A stretch of 64,000 bases of DNA. Origin: Pholis gunnellus. Its lineage: Eukaryota; Chordata; Actinopteri; Perciformes; Pholidae. Made by a program: the position numbers and the translations under genes. The notes under the pieces are model-generated. The model ran no database searches and had not been told where the DNA came from. It worked only from the letters and a program-made list of their open reading frames with translations. This document shows positions 46,758-59,165 of this stretch, one piece after another. Every line of letters starts with the position of its first letter. Position 1 is the first letter of the stretch. The stretch covers positions 2,547,218-2,611,217 of the forward strand of contig OU342804.1 of NCBI GenBank assembly GCA_910591455.2, read 5' to 3'.

Positions 46758-48154
46758 CAGTGGCAGGCCATGCATTTTATACCTGGGACTTCTGTGCTGT
46801 CCTAGAGTTGAACCACCTCCTAATAACCTAATTATGACGCCACAGCTACGGTTATTATTTGTATTGTTCGTATTAAACCGTTCGGTACGAGGCTTACGAA
46901 CCGAACAATACATTTGAATAATACCAGTGCATTTGGAAAATGCAGAAGCTTAAATTGTGGGAAATATAATGTTCTTTCGATGGAGCCACTGCGCTCAACC
47001 TGGCAACCCACCCAACATGCTATCTGACACGCCCACTACGGAAGAAAAACATTGTACTCTGCTGATGCACGTGTGTTCTGGGACGCACACTATGCTAAAT
47101 TAGCTTAGCAGGTAAACCAACAGCAGCACACACACTGAAAACTCTCCCCACCGCGTTTAGCTGTTCCCTACTGATTCAAACAGGGCTAAAGCAATCAACA
47201 CACAACCCCCATTTCTCCAGACCATAATTCTTGCTTTGTAAAATAAAACAGAAACATGCATGACGGGATGCTTCGTCATTAACGGACACTGCATATTGTC
47301 AAAATCAACATAATTAACACAATGACAAGAACAAACTCACAAGAACCAGTCACATGTATTTATATGACAACAAAGCAACAAATCAATCCAGCAACACGGT
47401 GGTGCTAAAACACACACTGCCACACACTCAAAAGCACCATTCAAATATTATTCACATCAGAGGGAACAATATTAACCATATCATAAAAACGACACGATAG
47501 ACAAATTAACACAGTAGGAACACTACTGCAGATGTAAAAACACAAAAGCACTTCACTTACCAAAGCTGCTGTTCACTTAAAGACAAGACGCTCAGTTGCA
47601 AATAAAATGCATTCTCAGCCATAAAATGTGCAACGCTTCTCCGACGCTGCAAGCCAGGAATACCGTTCGTACAAATCCTTTTCCTGGCTGGGTCAGGGCT
47701 GCTAGCTGTGGGGTTGGCCGACGTTGGTAACGCTAGCCCACTGATCAATCACACCGCACGTTAATGCTGAGCTGCACGTTAATGCTGACGTACTTGTAGG
47801 CCACCTAGAGAGCTCTGACATGTCAAAGAATACACCCAACATGTCAAACTAAAAATCCGATTGGTTGAAGACTATGACAATCAACAACATCGTCCCCATA
47901 TATTAAACTGCAAAGGCTTCTTACCTAGAGAAATAGAGGTGAAATCTGATTGGATAAAAGCTCTACTTAAAACAAGCTGCACTGAAGCAGAGCAACTGAG
48001 GAGCACAGTAGCTGTGCAATGAGAAAATAAGCTAATTGGAAAAATAATTAGAATACATTTAGTGTATTTATGAAACATTTTTAATTTATAAAAAAATTGT
48101 GATTCTGTTTAGGCCAGCAGAGAAGGCTTTGCTGGCCCTGTCGGCCCACCACTG
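46758..48154. mobile_element. non-autonomous hAT transposon (1397 bp) with 8-bp TSD
   Basis: The left end CAGTGGCAGGCC and right end, reverse-complemented, CAGTGGTGGGCC match at 10 of 12 bases, with the CAGTG start of hAT ends. The element is flanked by a perfect 8-bp direct repeat ATTAAAGG (46750-46757 and 48155-48162), the target duplication length of the hAT superfamily. No transposase frame is present; the short frames inside have no BED/hATC motif. The left arm (TGCATTTTATACCTGGGACT ... CACAGCTACGGTTATTATTT) recurs at 62257-62345. A 51-bp fold-back sits inside at 46861-46911. The exact TSD suggests that the insertion is not very old. Confidence 0.88.
46861..46911. repeat. 51-bp nested fold-back inside the hAT element
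   Basis: Outer arms GTATTGTTCG and CGAACAATAC are exact reverse complements, and inside them GTTCGG/CCGAAC words pair again. It lies where the second copy (62345) departs from this one. Confidence 0.8.
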
Positions 48155-48162
48155 ATTAAAGG

Positions 48163-48990
48163 TCATTATAACACCTTAGAAATTAACACCTTATTCGTTT
48201 AGTATAGCATAAAGACTGGAAGTGGGAAAACAGCTAGCCTGGCTTGGTCCGAAGGTAACAAAATCTACTAGAACCCCGACTACTAATGCATTATATTTTG
48301 TTTCATTCCATACAAAAATACAAAGTTGCTCATTGTCTTCAAAAAGTTAAACAAATATAGTTAGAATCTGTCGTGAGTTTAGAAAGGTCCTAAATTCCTG
48401 AGTTACAATTCATAAGGATTTTTTAAAAACACATTTTGCACCAGTGCAGCAGACACACTTTTTCTAGTCTCAGCAGCTGATGTTTTATTTGGAACCCTAT
48501 GCCCCACCTTCAGTTAGAAGACCAGGTAGGGACCCCCAGGCACCTGAATGCGCCACCAACCATAAGCTTTATGGGCCACAAGCTCTCACGTGTCGACCAT
48601 TGACAACCAATGGAAATAGAAATACTTGTCCAACACAAGGCTGAGAGATGTTTCAGTAATCCTGGACTCGTCTGACTATTTAACATCGACTGCATCACAT
48701 GGAACCGAGATGCTTTCTATATGGAATGGATTGAAACAACTTTCCAGCTAGCCTCTGAAACTGAACAGGCAAAATAACTGATCATAACAGTACTTGTGAT
48801 GAAAGGCTGGCACATGTCCGATACCATCATCGGTGTCAAAGAAGACAAAGAAAGAAAAGTTTACACTACCAATTGACAGTATTGTTCGAGTTTCGTGGAG
48901 CTGCCAAGCCCTTTGAAGCGGTCAGGACACCCAGGCTCAGTAACCTCTTGAAGTCTCCGATTGTTGTCTGGCAACTGTCAACAAATATAT
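48163..48990. other. noncoding DNA, no gene recognised
   Basis: Possibly repeat-derived (CACGTGTCGACCATTGACAAC near 48588), but I can name no family. Confidence 0.4.
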
Positions 48991-49097
48991 AATGGGTGGG
49001 TTCCAATACCCATGCTACCATACTATTTAGTATGCCAAAAACAATTCAGTATGTCCCAACATGTAAAGCGTAGTATGCCAAAAATACCATGATGTCT
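48991..49097 (+). mobile_element. MITE end (TATTTAGTATGCCAAAAA type)
   Basis: GGGTTCCAATACCCATGCTA, ACTATTTAGTATGCCAAAA and GTAGTATGCCAAAAATACC are phrases of a fish MITE I recall. Only one side is visible, and it runs into the SINE at 49098. Confidence 0.4.
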
Positions 49098-49296
49098 TAT
49101 TAGCAGATGCTTTTATCCAAAGCGACTTACAATTCAGATTCTATCACACCGTAGGCACAGCTACGGGACCAATTTTGGGGTTAAGTGTCTTGCTCAAGGA
49201 CACATCGACATGCGACTAGTGGAGCCGGAGCCGGGGATCGAACTTCCGATCCTCCGATTGAAGGTTGGCCCTGCTATCCACTTAGACACAGTCGCC
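49098..49296 (-). mobile_element. tRNA-derived SINE
   Basis: Read on the minus strand from 49296, the head GGCGACTGTGTCTAAGTGGA contains an A-box-like TGTCTAAGTGG. About 50 bp further AGTTCGATCCCC (plus 49233-49244) fits the RNA polymerase III B box. The body then contains the minus-strand forms of GCTTTTATCCAAAGCGACTT and GGTTAAGTGTCTTGCTCAAG, the hallmark phrases of a very widespread teleost SINE. It lacks a tRNA fold and so is not a tRNA gene. Confidence 0.8.
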
Positions 49297-49345
49297 ATGC
49301 ACATGTACTGCAGTGGGTGGAGGTTTGGGAGATTTTTGACTTTCC

Positions 49346-49471
49346 ATACATCCATTTTCCTCCGCTTATCCGGGGTCGGGTCGCGGTGGCAGCAGGCCAA
49401 GCAGGCTGACCCAGACTTCCCTCTCGCCCGCAACATTTTCCAGCCTGAGGCGTTCCCAGGACCAGTTGACT
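49346..49471 (-). mobile_element. RTE-like LINE 3' end
   Basis: CCATTTTCCTCCGCTTATCC, GGGGTCGGGTCGCGGTGGCA, CCCAGACTTCCCTCTC and GAGGCGTTCCCAGGACCAG appear in the order of the common fish RTE-type LINE terminus. The minus strand would encode its C-terminal LLPPRPDPG-like end in a broken frame. Confidence 0.75.
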
Positions 49472-51800
49472 TTAAACAATGACATTTTACATTTTGGACC
49501 ATTGTTAATAGGCTATAGATATCGCCCCAAAAGCTCAAAAACACAACTTGCTATAGTTGAATAATTATTTTATTATGTATGGGTAGGCACAGCCTTTGTC
49601 TGAACGTACACTTTTTCTGGCAATGTTTTCCCTGTAAAATCATATTCTGTAATTCAAAAGTGCAGATTTAGAAAACTTTTAAATAAGGTTGCTGCCTCTA
49701 GCGACGTATCAACAGTACACCGATTTGATCTCCTCTGCTTACTCTCAGCAGGAAAGTTTCAAACTATTCCTTGTAATTCTTTTTCCCAATTTCTGGTTTT
49801 GTCCGTACAATCATGTCCAATCAGGAGAATATAGGTGCACAGCTAAAGGATCTTTACCCAGCTACCAACACTTCCCTCCTCCTCTTGTCCTTTAGCTGCA
49901 TGTTGTTTTGATACACAGCTGCCATCTGTGTGAAATATTAATGCAGTGGGCTGATTTGGGGTGTCGAGCAGTGTCACTCATTTGGCTTTTAATCATGCGG
50001 CAGCTTGAGGAAAAAAAAGGAGGGGGAAAATAACTTCCCTTCCTGGGTGGCTGTCAAAGTCTTCCCAAAGTCATCCGGCACGTAGGGCGTCATGCCTGTC
50101 GCCCGTCTCTCCTCTCTCATTGACAGCTGCATTTTTGGCTCGACTCCGAGTGGCTGAGCGCTTTCACGTCTAGCCTCGCTCTTTCAGCCAAAACAAGGAC
50201 GCCAGCCATGAAAATTTAAATACAACAGCGTCTCATCGCTTACACACACACACACACACACAGGCCTTCTTTGCTGAGAGGGACAAATTAAGAAGATGCT
50301 ACATTTTTAAATGCGTTTTCACTCAAATTGGAAGAGCATTTGATGCATTGTAGGCAGTGATGAATGAGTTGGCTAGATCCTGAGATGTTAAGTGGCTGCA
50401 TCGTGTGTGTGTGTGTATATATACACCAAGTGAATGTCACACCATAAGCTGCCTTAAAGGGTTGGAAATTCAATGGGGCGTTAGTTTAGGACGAAAATAA
50501 TTTCTCAAAACTATCATTGAGAAAAATATTTCCCACAGGAGAGACACTGCTTTCAATGGCAGAAAGGGTCCAATGTGTGATTGATGTGATCGCATTTATA
50601 ATTCAGCTAGTTAAGTATCATTATGACGTTAATCAGCAGACTGCATTGACAGCATGAATGTTTTAGCGAATTCAATAATCATCAGCTCTGTCATCATTTA
50701 AAAAAAAATATATGTCTTTCTAAAAGCAAACATAGAAGCTTTGCCACTGAAATACCTGTTCACAATAGAAGAGTGACAAGTCAGATTCATACATCTCTCT
50801 ACTTCCCTTTAGAGTATAACTCATCCCCCCATTGGTCCATTATCTGGGTTTTTAATAAGGGCGTCTAATTAATATTTATAGTATAATTGCTTGTTTTCTC
50901 CTTTATTTCCTTGAGAAAGAAGTAACCGGCCTAAAATACTGTTGTTGCTAATTAAGACAAATGCATTAATTATTAAAGATGCAAACATGTCAAGCAAGCA
51001 TAACTAATTATTCCAGCGTGTTAACAGTTGTTTAATGTTAGCGGCAGCTGAATTATTTAGCGCTCGCGCGTGTGCCATATTTGGATTGTTTGAAATGTGC
51101 CGTGGTAAGTGGGGTGAAGGGAGTCGCAGCAGGATCTCAGAGAATCTGAGGGGGAGAAGCGGCACGGGGAAAACTTTTACAGATGGGGCCCCGCCGAACC
51201 GTAATTGCTTGTTACAGGTGAATGTTAACGGGATGAGAAGGTGGGAGGAAGGGATGGTTAATTTAATGCACTACAAAACTGTCAGCTTTTGGCCAAGGCA
51301 ATGCAGAGGGGTTTTTTCGTCCTGACGGGTTCTTTTTGTATTTGGAGGTAAAGACGTCAGGGAGTGAAGATAACTGGATGTGACTGCAGACAATTTATGT
51401 TGTTATGTCTTAATTGTCACCTGATGTGCATGCAATCTGGAACCCTGACAAAAAAAAAACATCCTCCCTGCGGTTGAGGTGCGAAGACAAAACAAACAGG
51501 TTTGATCCGACCAAACCGCACAACGAGCTGGATTTGACCAATTTAGCCAAGAGTCCGAGTGTGATGTCATCCTGTCTGTCTGTCTGTCTGTCAACGGCCC
51601 GTGACCGAACAACCACCGAAACTTGGCTTATTAAACTATATTCGGTCCGCACAAGGGGGATCGTGCTGTTCAGGCAAACGCACAAAAACCTGCATCTGCA
51701 CGCACACAAATCTTAATGCAGAGCCCAATTAAGTCGCTTTGGTGGAAATCGCTGCAGTAGGCTACCAGCGTTTTTTAGCTCATAAAGACTGTCATAAGAA
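49472..51800. promoter_or_regulatory. candidate regulatory stretch, blocks 49900-50240 and 50560-51340
   Basis: Long non-repetitive DNA with ordered AT-rich words: GTCTAATTAATATTTATAGT (50863-50882), GCTAATTAAGACAAATGC (50948-50965), AATTATTAAAGATGC, GCTGAATTATTTAGCGC (51046-51062) and GACGTTAATCAGCAGAC (50625-50641). A CA tract interrupts at 50242-50261. No coding motif. It leads directly into the duplicated element at 51801, so the whole area may be one enhancer cluster (inference). Confidence 0.35.
51572..51592. repeat. (CTGT)n microsatellite
   Basis: Five CTGT units, the complement of the GACA tract at 28110. Confidence 0.95.
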
Positions 51801-51991
51801 AAATTGGCAATTAGTCGCGAGCCAAAATAGCTGTCAGTTCGAATCACTCCCGTTGTTTCCCTCTTCACTTTTCACTTCAATTGTGATAACTGTCAAGTGT
51901 GATGGTCTTCGTAAAAGTAATTACACAAAGCTCAGTATAATCACAATATGAATCATGATATGTAAACATCCATATGGTCTGCCTCCCATCA
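51801..51991 (+). promoter_or_regulatory. duplicated noncoding element, copy 1
   Basis: Five blocks occur in the same order and spacing as in copy 2 (61601-61782): GCAATTAG (51807), TAGCTGTCAG (51828), TGTCAAGTGTGAT (51891), GTAAAAGTAATTACAC (51911) and ACATCCATATGGTCTGCC (51966). Spacings between successive blocks differ by only a few bases. Sequence between blocks has diverged. That pattern (short conserved blocks, diverged spacers, no termini) fits a paralogous enhancer better than a transposon. Target gene unknown. Confidence 0.6.
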
Positions 51992-52952
51992 CAAAGAAGA
52001 AAAGCATCGAGTCTTGTCTCAGGAAAGTTTAGTCATTGTTTTTCATTTGATCAAATCAATCCAGAGTCTGTCATTATTAAGAGACATTCTCCAGGATTAT
52101 CTTGGCATTGTGTATATATACATCACACCTGGCTGGTAATTACAGTCATTACATTCAGTTGGCATAATTTCACCCTTTGGATTTACATAATATTGTAGGA
52201 TGTTAAAAATAGAAGAAGAAGTGCTACTTTATTAATCCCTCTTGAGGCAATTCATTCAAATAATATTCATAATAAAAAGTTTAAAAATAATCTGTTTGAC
52301 TATACAAATGGCATGTACACAAAGACAAACTTTGAGGACTAAAATAATTTTAAAAAGAAAAGAAAAAACTGCATGTAATGTTTGAACTTTACATTTCACA
52401 CATGGGCTTTCAAAAGGACAGTTTTCACAAGATTCCCTCCGACGCCCACTATAAACTTTGGTAGCATGTCATGCAGCATTGGCACTAATAAGGTGCTCTT
52501 TCTGTGTGCTGTGTTGCTTGTAAATTGTGTGGTTATTCTAAAGCTGCAAACTTACCTCATCTGTGGATTCAGAATGCCATTTTTAGCAGGAAATTGTACA
52601 TCAGGTAGCTTGGCTATTTTAAAACGGCTGGTTTGCGCACGATGTCGCGCTACTGACGATTCTCTGACCAATCAGTGGTCTAACCTCGAGATGAGGGAGT
52701 AGGGAGTGCAAAGGTGATAACTAATTTCCGGGCTTTAGGACTCATTCATCACTCTATAATGCTGTGCTGCTCCAGGACTCCAGTTAAAACAATGATTTGG
52801 TCATGAAATCCATTTTTGGGGCTTTTTTAGAAAAGAAAACTGACTAATATTAACTAAAAATGAACTAACCAAAAGAATACCCATAGTGTAACTATACTAT
52901 AAACAGCAGGTTATTTTCCTGACCTTCTAATTTCACTAATCAACACTCACTA

Positions 52953-52954
<2 letters not shown>
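51992..52954. other. noncoding DNA; LINE-tail-like word at 52230-52255
   Basis: GCTACTTTATTAATCCCTCT then TGAGGCAATTC resembles the 3' tail of fish L2-like LINEs, with no coding part. The stretch 52400-52740 contains repeat-like phrases (GACCAATCAGTGGTC), class unknown. The stretch 52085-52200 continues AT-rich enhancer-like DNA after the duplicated element. Confidence 0.4.

Positions 52955-53010
<56 letters not shown>
52955..53010. repeat. (CA)28 microsatellite
   Basis: Fifty-six bases of pure AC alternation. Confidence 0.97.
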
Positions 53011-54604
<1,594 letters not shown>

Positions 54605-55071
54605 ATACACTGTATATAAGAAGTCACCCATTGTTTGTGGACAGCCGCTATGAAGCTTCGAGGTCGCCATCTTGGATTACGGCCATCGCCATGTTGTTAT
54701 TTTTTTCAACCAATGAACGGAAGTTACCATATTTTGAATGTAGAAGAGTCACGTAGAGATGCATACGACTCTGGTAGCCGCAGCAACCTGTCAATCACAG
54801 TAAGCCCGCCCCAAAGCATACCCTGCTTTATGGTCTGTTTGACTCTAAATGGACCATCATTTACTAAATTAACATCATGCTGTATTGAAAAAGACTTGAA
54901 ACTAGAGACCATTAACTCATGTTTACAATTTCTACTGAGGTAATAAATCAAGTGAGAAGTGACTGACTTCGTTTTGCAACCAGAGTAGTTGCCCCCTGCT
55001 GGTCAGTAGAGAGAATGCAAGAAGATACTTCTACATTGGCTTCACTCTGCAGAACTGGAGGTTGCCGCCTG
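54605..55071 (+). repeat. dispersed repeat family X, copy C (CTCF-like motif)
   Basis: This is the longest copy, starting CACTGTATATAAGAAGTCAC and GTTTGTGGACAGCCG and continuing with TCGCCATCTTGGATTACGG, CCAATGAACGGAAGTTACC, TTATGGTCTGTTTGACTC, CATCATGCTGTATTGAAAA, and the right end GGAGGTTGCCGCCTG. Bases 54989-55001 (TGCCCCCTGCTGG) are a one-base variant of the CTCF-like core found in copies A and B. Confidence 0.85.
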
Positions 55072-55658
55072 TTTACACCCCAAACTAAAATGTGTACATG
55101 TGGATATGTACTTGTTCTTGTAAGGAGGGTTTGGTGGGCTGAGTCAAAAGTAAAGGAATGATTCAAACTATCTGAGATGTACTCTTTAGATGCGGGCAGT
55201 GTAGAGGCTGTTGCACTTGCGCGACGCTTTTTAAAATTCCCTTTCTCATTTTTGTGTCAATTTATTCTCCTCAGTGACTGATAGCTTTCCGAGGCTTCGG
55301 TTTGGTTTTGAAGGAAATCTCAGTGGCTGTAATTTGTTCCCTTTTAAGATGTTTGTTTTGTCTCTGACAGTATTGCTGAAATGGAACTGTCAGCTGGAAG
55401 ACAGACTTTGAACATGAAGGCTTTCATTTTAACAATGGCAGCGGTTGATGTTTTAACAATGTGAGTTTGCTAACTTGACTGATATGCTTATTGGCTCTCG
55501 CTGTCTCCTAACACTGTTGTTTCATACTGCGATCACACATCTTACTGTTACATAAAATGGATTTCATTGATTTTTTTACAACAATGACATTTCAATTAGT
55601 TTCCTAGCATGGCCTGCTTTCTGCAGCAGACGTCACTTCTTCCTGCAAACACACCGAG
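55072..55658. other. noncoding DNA, no gene recognised
   Basis: Nothing recognised. Confidence 0.45.

Positions 55659-55704
<46 letters not shown>
55659..55704. repeat. poly-C (17) followed by (CA)15
   Basis: C run at 55659-55675 running directly into CA alternation to 55704. A second C run lies at about 55958-55967. Confidence 0.95.
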
Positions 55705-55705
<1 letters not shown>

Positions 55706-56640
55706 CTCCATCCAGTATTGAAAACCAGCTATTTGACACAAGATGGACGTGGTGGACAGGCAGAGCCCAGGGGACACAACCGGGGTTGCATACGAGGCGT
55801 CCGTTACAGGGAGGGCCATTTACATTTCTCCCTGCGCGTTTTCACTGACAGCGACACAATTTCCTGTTCCGTCTGGCGAGCTTTTGACTGCGAGCCAGGA
55901 CTGAAATGTAATCTTTTGGGGCTCGCAGCGCGCTCGGCCTCCCCAGAGTATTTCTCCCCCCCCCCCCAAAACCTTGAACTCTGCTCAGGAAAATCTTTTA
56001 TTCCTGGGGCCTGTTTTAGCCCCGAGAAACAGTGGAGCGCTCTAAAAACAGACTGACTAATATCCTGGCCATGAAATTACTCCACTAGCCCCTAGTTGGA
56101 TTAGCTGCACACACACTTGCAGCATTACTGTAGAAGCATTCCGATTACAGGCCACTCCCGTCTGACAATCTCCTTGCCAGTCTTTTTTTTTTCTTGAGTG
56201 TTTCCCTATTTGTATAAGATTTAATATATTTCCAGTCATGCATGCACTGGAAGATTGAGGCAGAGAGAGACAGAAAAGGTATTATGTGTCGAGGAGTCTC
56301 CACCATGACCTGGAATGTGGCCGGGGAGCGTTGTGTTTGAGGTCATGTTGATTTCTCGGGAGAACAGCTCTCTGTAGGTTTATAGTAACAAGGAAACACG
56401 GCCTCTCTCTCTCTGCTGCTGCCACTGTGATTTATGTTTAGACAACAGATCACTGTGCCAGACAGCCTCACACATTATGACACTGTGCACACGTACTGCT
56501 GGGCTCGTTTGTGACAGTGAGTGGCACAATTTAAATATATATGCGCCTTATCTATCCTCCTTACACATGGAATATTGTAGTACTTTTGTGAGAAATGTGT
56601 AGCTTATGTTGTTTATTGGGAATTATTTTCATATTGTTCC
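55705..56640. promoter_or_regulatory. candidate conserved block 55790-56420
   Basis: Mixed-composition, non-repetitive DNA (CCATGAAATTACTCCACTAG at 56069, GTGATTTATGTTTAGACAAC at 56427-56446). Frames here carry no motif. The regulatory call is from texture only. Confidence 0.25.
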
Positions 56641-56671
56641 ATATATATATATATATATTTATATATATATG
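56641..56671. repeat. (AT)n tract
   Basis: An AT dinucleotide tract with one interruption. Confidence 0.95.
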
Positions 56672-56779
56672 TTCATCACGGTTGTTAATTATAGTGTATA
56701 CCGAATGATCTTGTGTCTTTCTGAGTTCTCTGAGAAGCCATGTTACAATTTCATCATTTGCCCAGATTATTTACCTTTT

Positions 56780-57452
56780 TGTGAGTGCATGTAACCAGTG
56801 CTTGGCACGAGTCATCAAAAACTCTACAAGGTACCTTAAGTCACATCTCATAGGGCATTTTATTCCCTCAAGAGACATTTGGAACAAATTAGAACATGTA
56901 CAGCCAAGTTACAACAACTTCCCATTTCATGACGAATGTTTTTTTTGTGTTTTTTTTGGCTGCTGCGCCACCGCAACAAAGTTCCATGTATTGTTTATCT
57001 TTTGATATATTTTCTTTGCAAAGGTCTTAAGATCATACTCAGCACATTTGTAGTCAATCGGGTGAAATCTCTAGGAGGAGCAAAGCACAGCGCCTTGAAA
57101 TGGTTAAATAACGACATCAAATTCAAAATGGACGACTTTCTGTCGCGTTTACGGTGTACCTCCAGAATGCTTCTTTTTGTACGTCTCTCACCATGTTACA
57201 TATACCTACCAAACTTCAGACAGCTAGGTGAAGCGCAGTCTCGCGGCTACTCAAAAGAGTTTCGAGCTCATACCGGAGCTCGACACCTATATCAGACGTC
57301 TATTTTTGCCACGACTCGCTTGCCAAATTTGAAGAGTGGACCAGTAGCCCAAGCATCTCTTTTTGCGCTCAAATATATATGAAAATAATAATAATAAACC
57401 TTAGAAGAACAAAGGTCCTCTGCTCCGACTTCGTCGGTGCTCGGGCCCTAAA
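56780..57452 (+). repeat. dispersed repeat with AATAATAATAAACC...GCTCGGGCCCTAA tail
   Basis: The tail (57385-57452) has ATAATAATAAACCTTAGAAG, AACAAAGGTCCTCTGC, a CCGAC-TTC-GTCGG hairpin and GTGCTCGGGCCCTAA, a signature I recall from a very abundant fish repeat. The body (57000-57380) with CAAATTCAAAATGGACGAC and CCAAATTTGAAGAGTGGACC fits the same unit. A 148-residue plus frame across it is not a host gene. The start is uncertain. Confidence 0.55.
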
Positions 57453-58962
57453 TATACTCAATGGAGAATAACTTAACATTTGCCTTCCCTCGGGTAACAT
57501 TGATGTTTCCGTTAATGATATGGCACTGTAAGAAATTGTTTAAGTCTACCGTCTCAGTGATCAATACAAGCTGGGGAGGCGCCCAGTGAAACTGTAAAAC
57601 AGCGCTGAGACGGCACCGCCTATAATCCTCCTGCATCTCCGTAGATGGTTTTACAATAGCGTGACCTTTGCTGGGCTCTGGAAGATGCACACCCACTTCC
57701 TTCCAACCTAGCTCAATGCTATAAGGACACATTAAATCTAGATAGGGCTGCTGTATTAAGTGGGGAGACTGTCTCATGCTACGTGTAGATAACCTTGTGT
57801 TATTAGCTCCCTGATGGCCAATCAATATGCCACTTCCTAGCTGCTGAGGATGAACCAAGTCCCTCACCTAGATAATCATCTCTCACTGTCTGACGCCAAA
57901 TAATTGGTAGCCTCTCAATCCCAGCTTGGTTGACAGGGAGTGGTTTGCATATTAAAAACACCGCGCTAACAGTCTATCATCCTGAGTAACAGATAGAATA
58001 AACATGCATATAGATAATATTTGGAGATAATTGAGCTGGGATGCATCGCCAAACCCCAAGGAGCAAAAAAATAGCTTGACGAAGAGAAGCTTAAAGTGTA
58101 CTGTTGATCGTCGCCGTAAGGCCGTGCGTCAGGAGGGAAGGACGGTGTTTATGACTGTGTCGGGAAAAGAACTGCAGCAGAGAGTTTAGTCCCTGATGGC
58201 CGTCTCTCTGCGGAGTGGAGAACTCATCCTCCCGCTGAGCGGCGGGTCCCCGGCGGACAGAATAGACATGGATGATGAGGATGGTGATGATGTTTTAAAC
58301 GAAAAAAACTCCCTGTCCATCTGTCCACATCGGCACTTCTGCCGCCCCTCATGCTGCCGCTCTCCCTCCTTCTCCATTTTCTCTGTTCTCTCTCTTTCTC
58401 CTCCTGTAAGCACACTTGAAGGCTAGTTTTTCCTTTTTCTTCCAAAGAACTGTGTAGCACATTTGTACCCAGCTACATTTCTTCATGCCTCGTGTTTTCT
58501 TCTCATGATGCCAGATATTCAAACGAGTGAAGTGAGGAGCTCACCAATGAGGTTTCTAGCAAAAAGTATTCAGTAATTACGGGAGATCCTAGATGGCAGC
58601 CAAGGGATACATTAAATGAAATATAATCCACAAAGTAAAGTTCTAAGAGTCTTTCTACTCGTCAGAAAGGCATTCCAAATGCGTATACATTCATTAAATA
58701 CTCTAAATCATTAGTATGTCTAAGAACCCTCCATAAAGGTTAATGTTAGGGCTAGGTCTGTGATGAGGAAAGGGACATTTAGAGAGGAAGCTGTCTCTGG
58801 TGGGTAAAACTAGGTGCTAACTAGGTGTCAATACAATGTACAATCAGAAGATAAGCCTGAATACAGTATTCAGCCGTAAGGATGAAAGTTACGTCCATGA
58901 GTTATGTCGAGATGGCGCCTTCACTTTTATTAATTCCCAGATGTGTGCCGTCAACACATTTC
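57453..58962. promoter_or_regulatory. noncoding; candidate conserved block 57453-58290
   Basis: Ordered, non-repetitive DNA with AACAGTCTATCATCCTGAGT (57968), TATAGATAATATTTGGAGAT (58009) and CCAAATAATTGGTAGCC (57896-57912). A plus frame at 58196-58426 ends near a CTGTAAG that could pass as a splice donor, but no motif supports an exon. Regulatory role inferred. Confidence 0.33.
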
Positions 58963-59165
58963 CCACTCCCGACTCGTCAAATAGTGACGCTTGGTCAGTG
59001 CTCAGAAGCTTTGAACTATGATGCTCTGTGTACCTCTGTAGCGTCAGTTTTGGACGTATCGGGGACAACGTGTCCACTTGCTGGTATCGTGTCTTTTCTA
59101 AACTTACGTGAGGTTTAGGCAACGAAACCACTTAGTTGGGTTTAGGAAATGAGTGTGGTTGATTT
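58963..59165 (+). repeat. dispersed repeat family Y, copy 3
   Basis: ACTCGTCAAATAGTGACGCT, TTGGTCAGTG, GTTTTGGACGTATC, GTTTAGGCAACGAAACCACT and TAGTTGGGTTTAGGAAATGA align in order with copy 2 at 36649. Confidence 0.7.

Noticed and set aside
49098..49296. tRNA gene from A and B boxes
   Set aside because: Boxes are present, but the body and tail are those of a SINE and no cloverleaf pairing is evident.
56936..57382. 148-residue plus-strand ORF
   Set aside because: Overlaps a dispersed repeat body; no domain or splice context.
58196..58426. possible short exon ending at a GTAAG donor-like site
   Set aside because: Acidic then Cys/Ser-rich product without homology I recognise; no acceptor, start context or conservation evidence.
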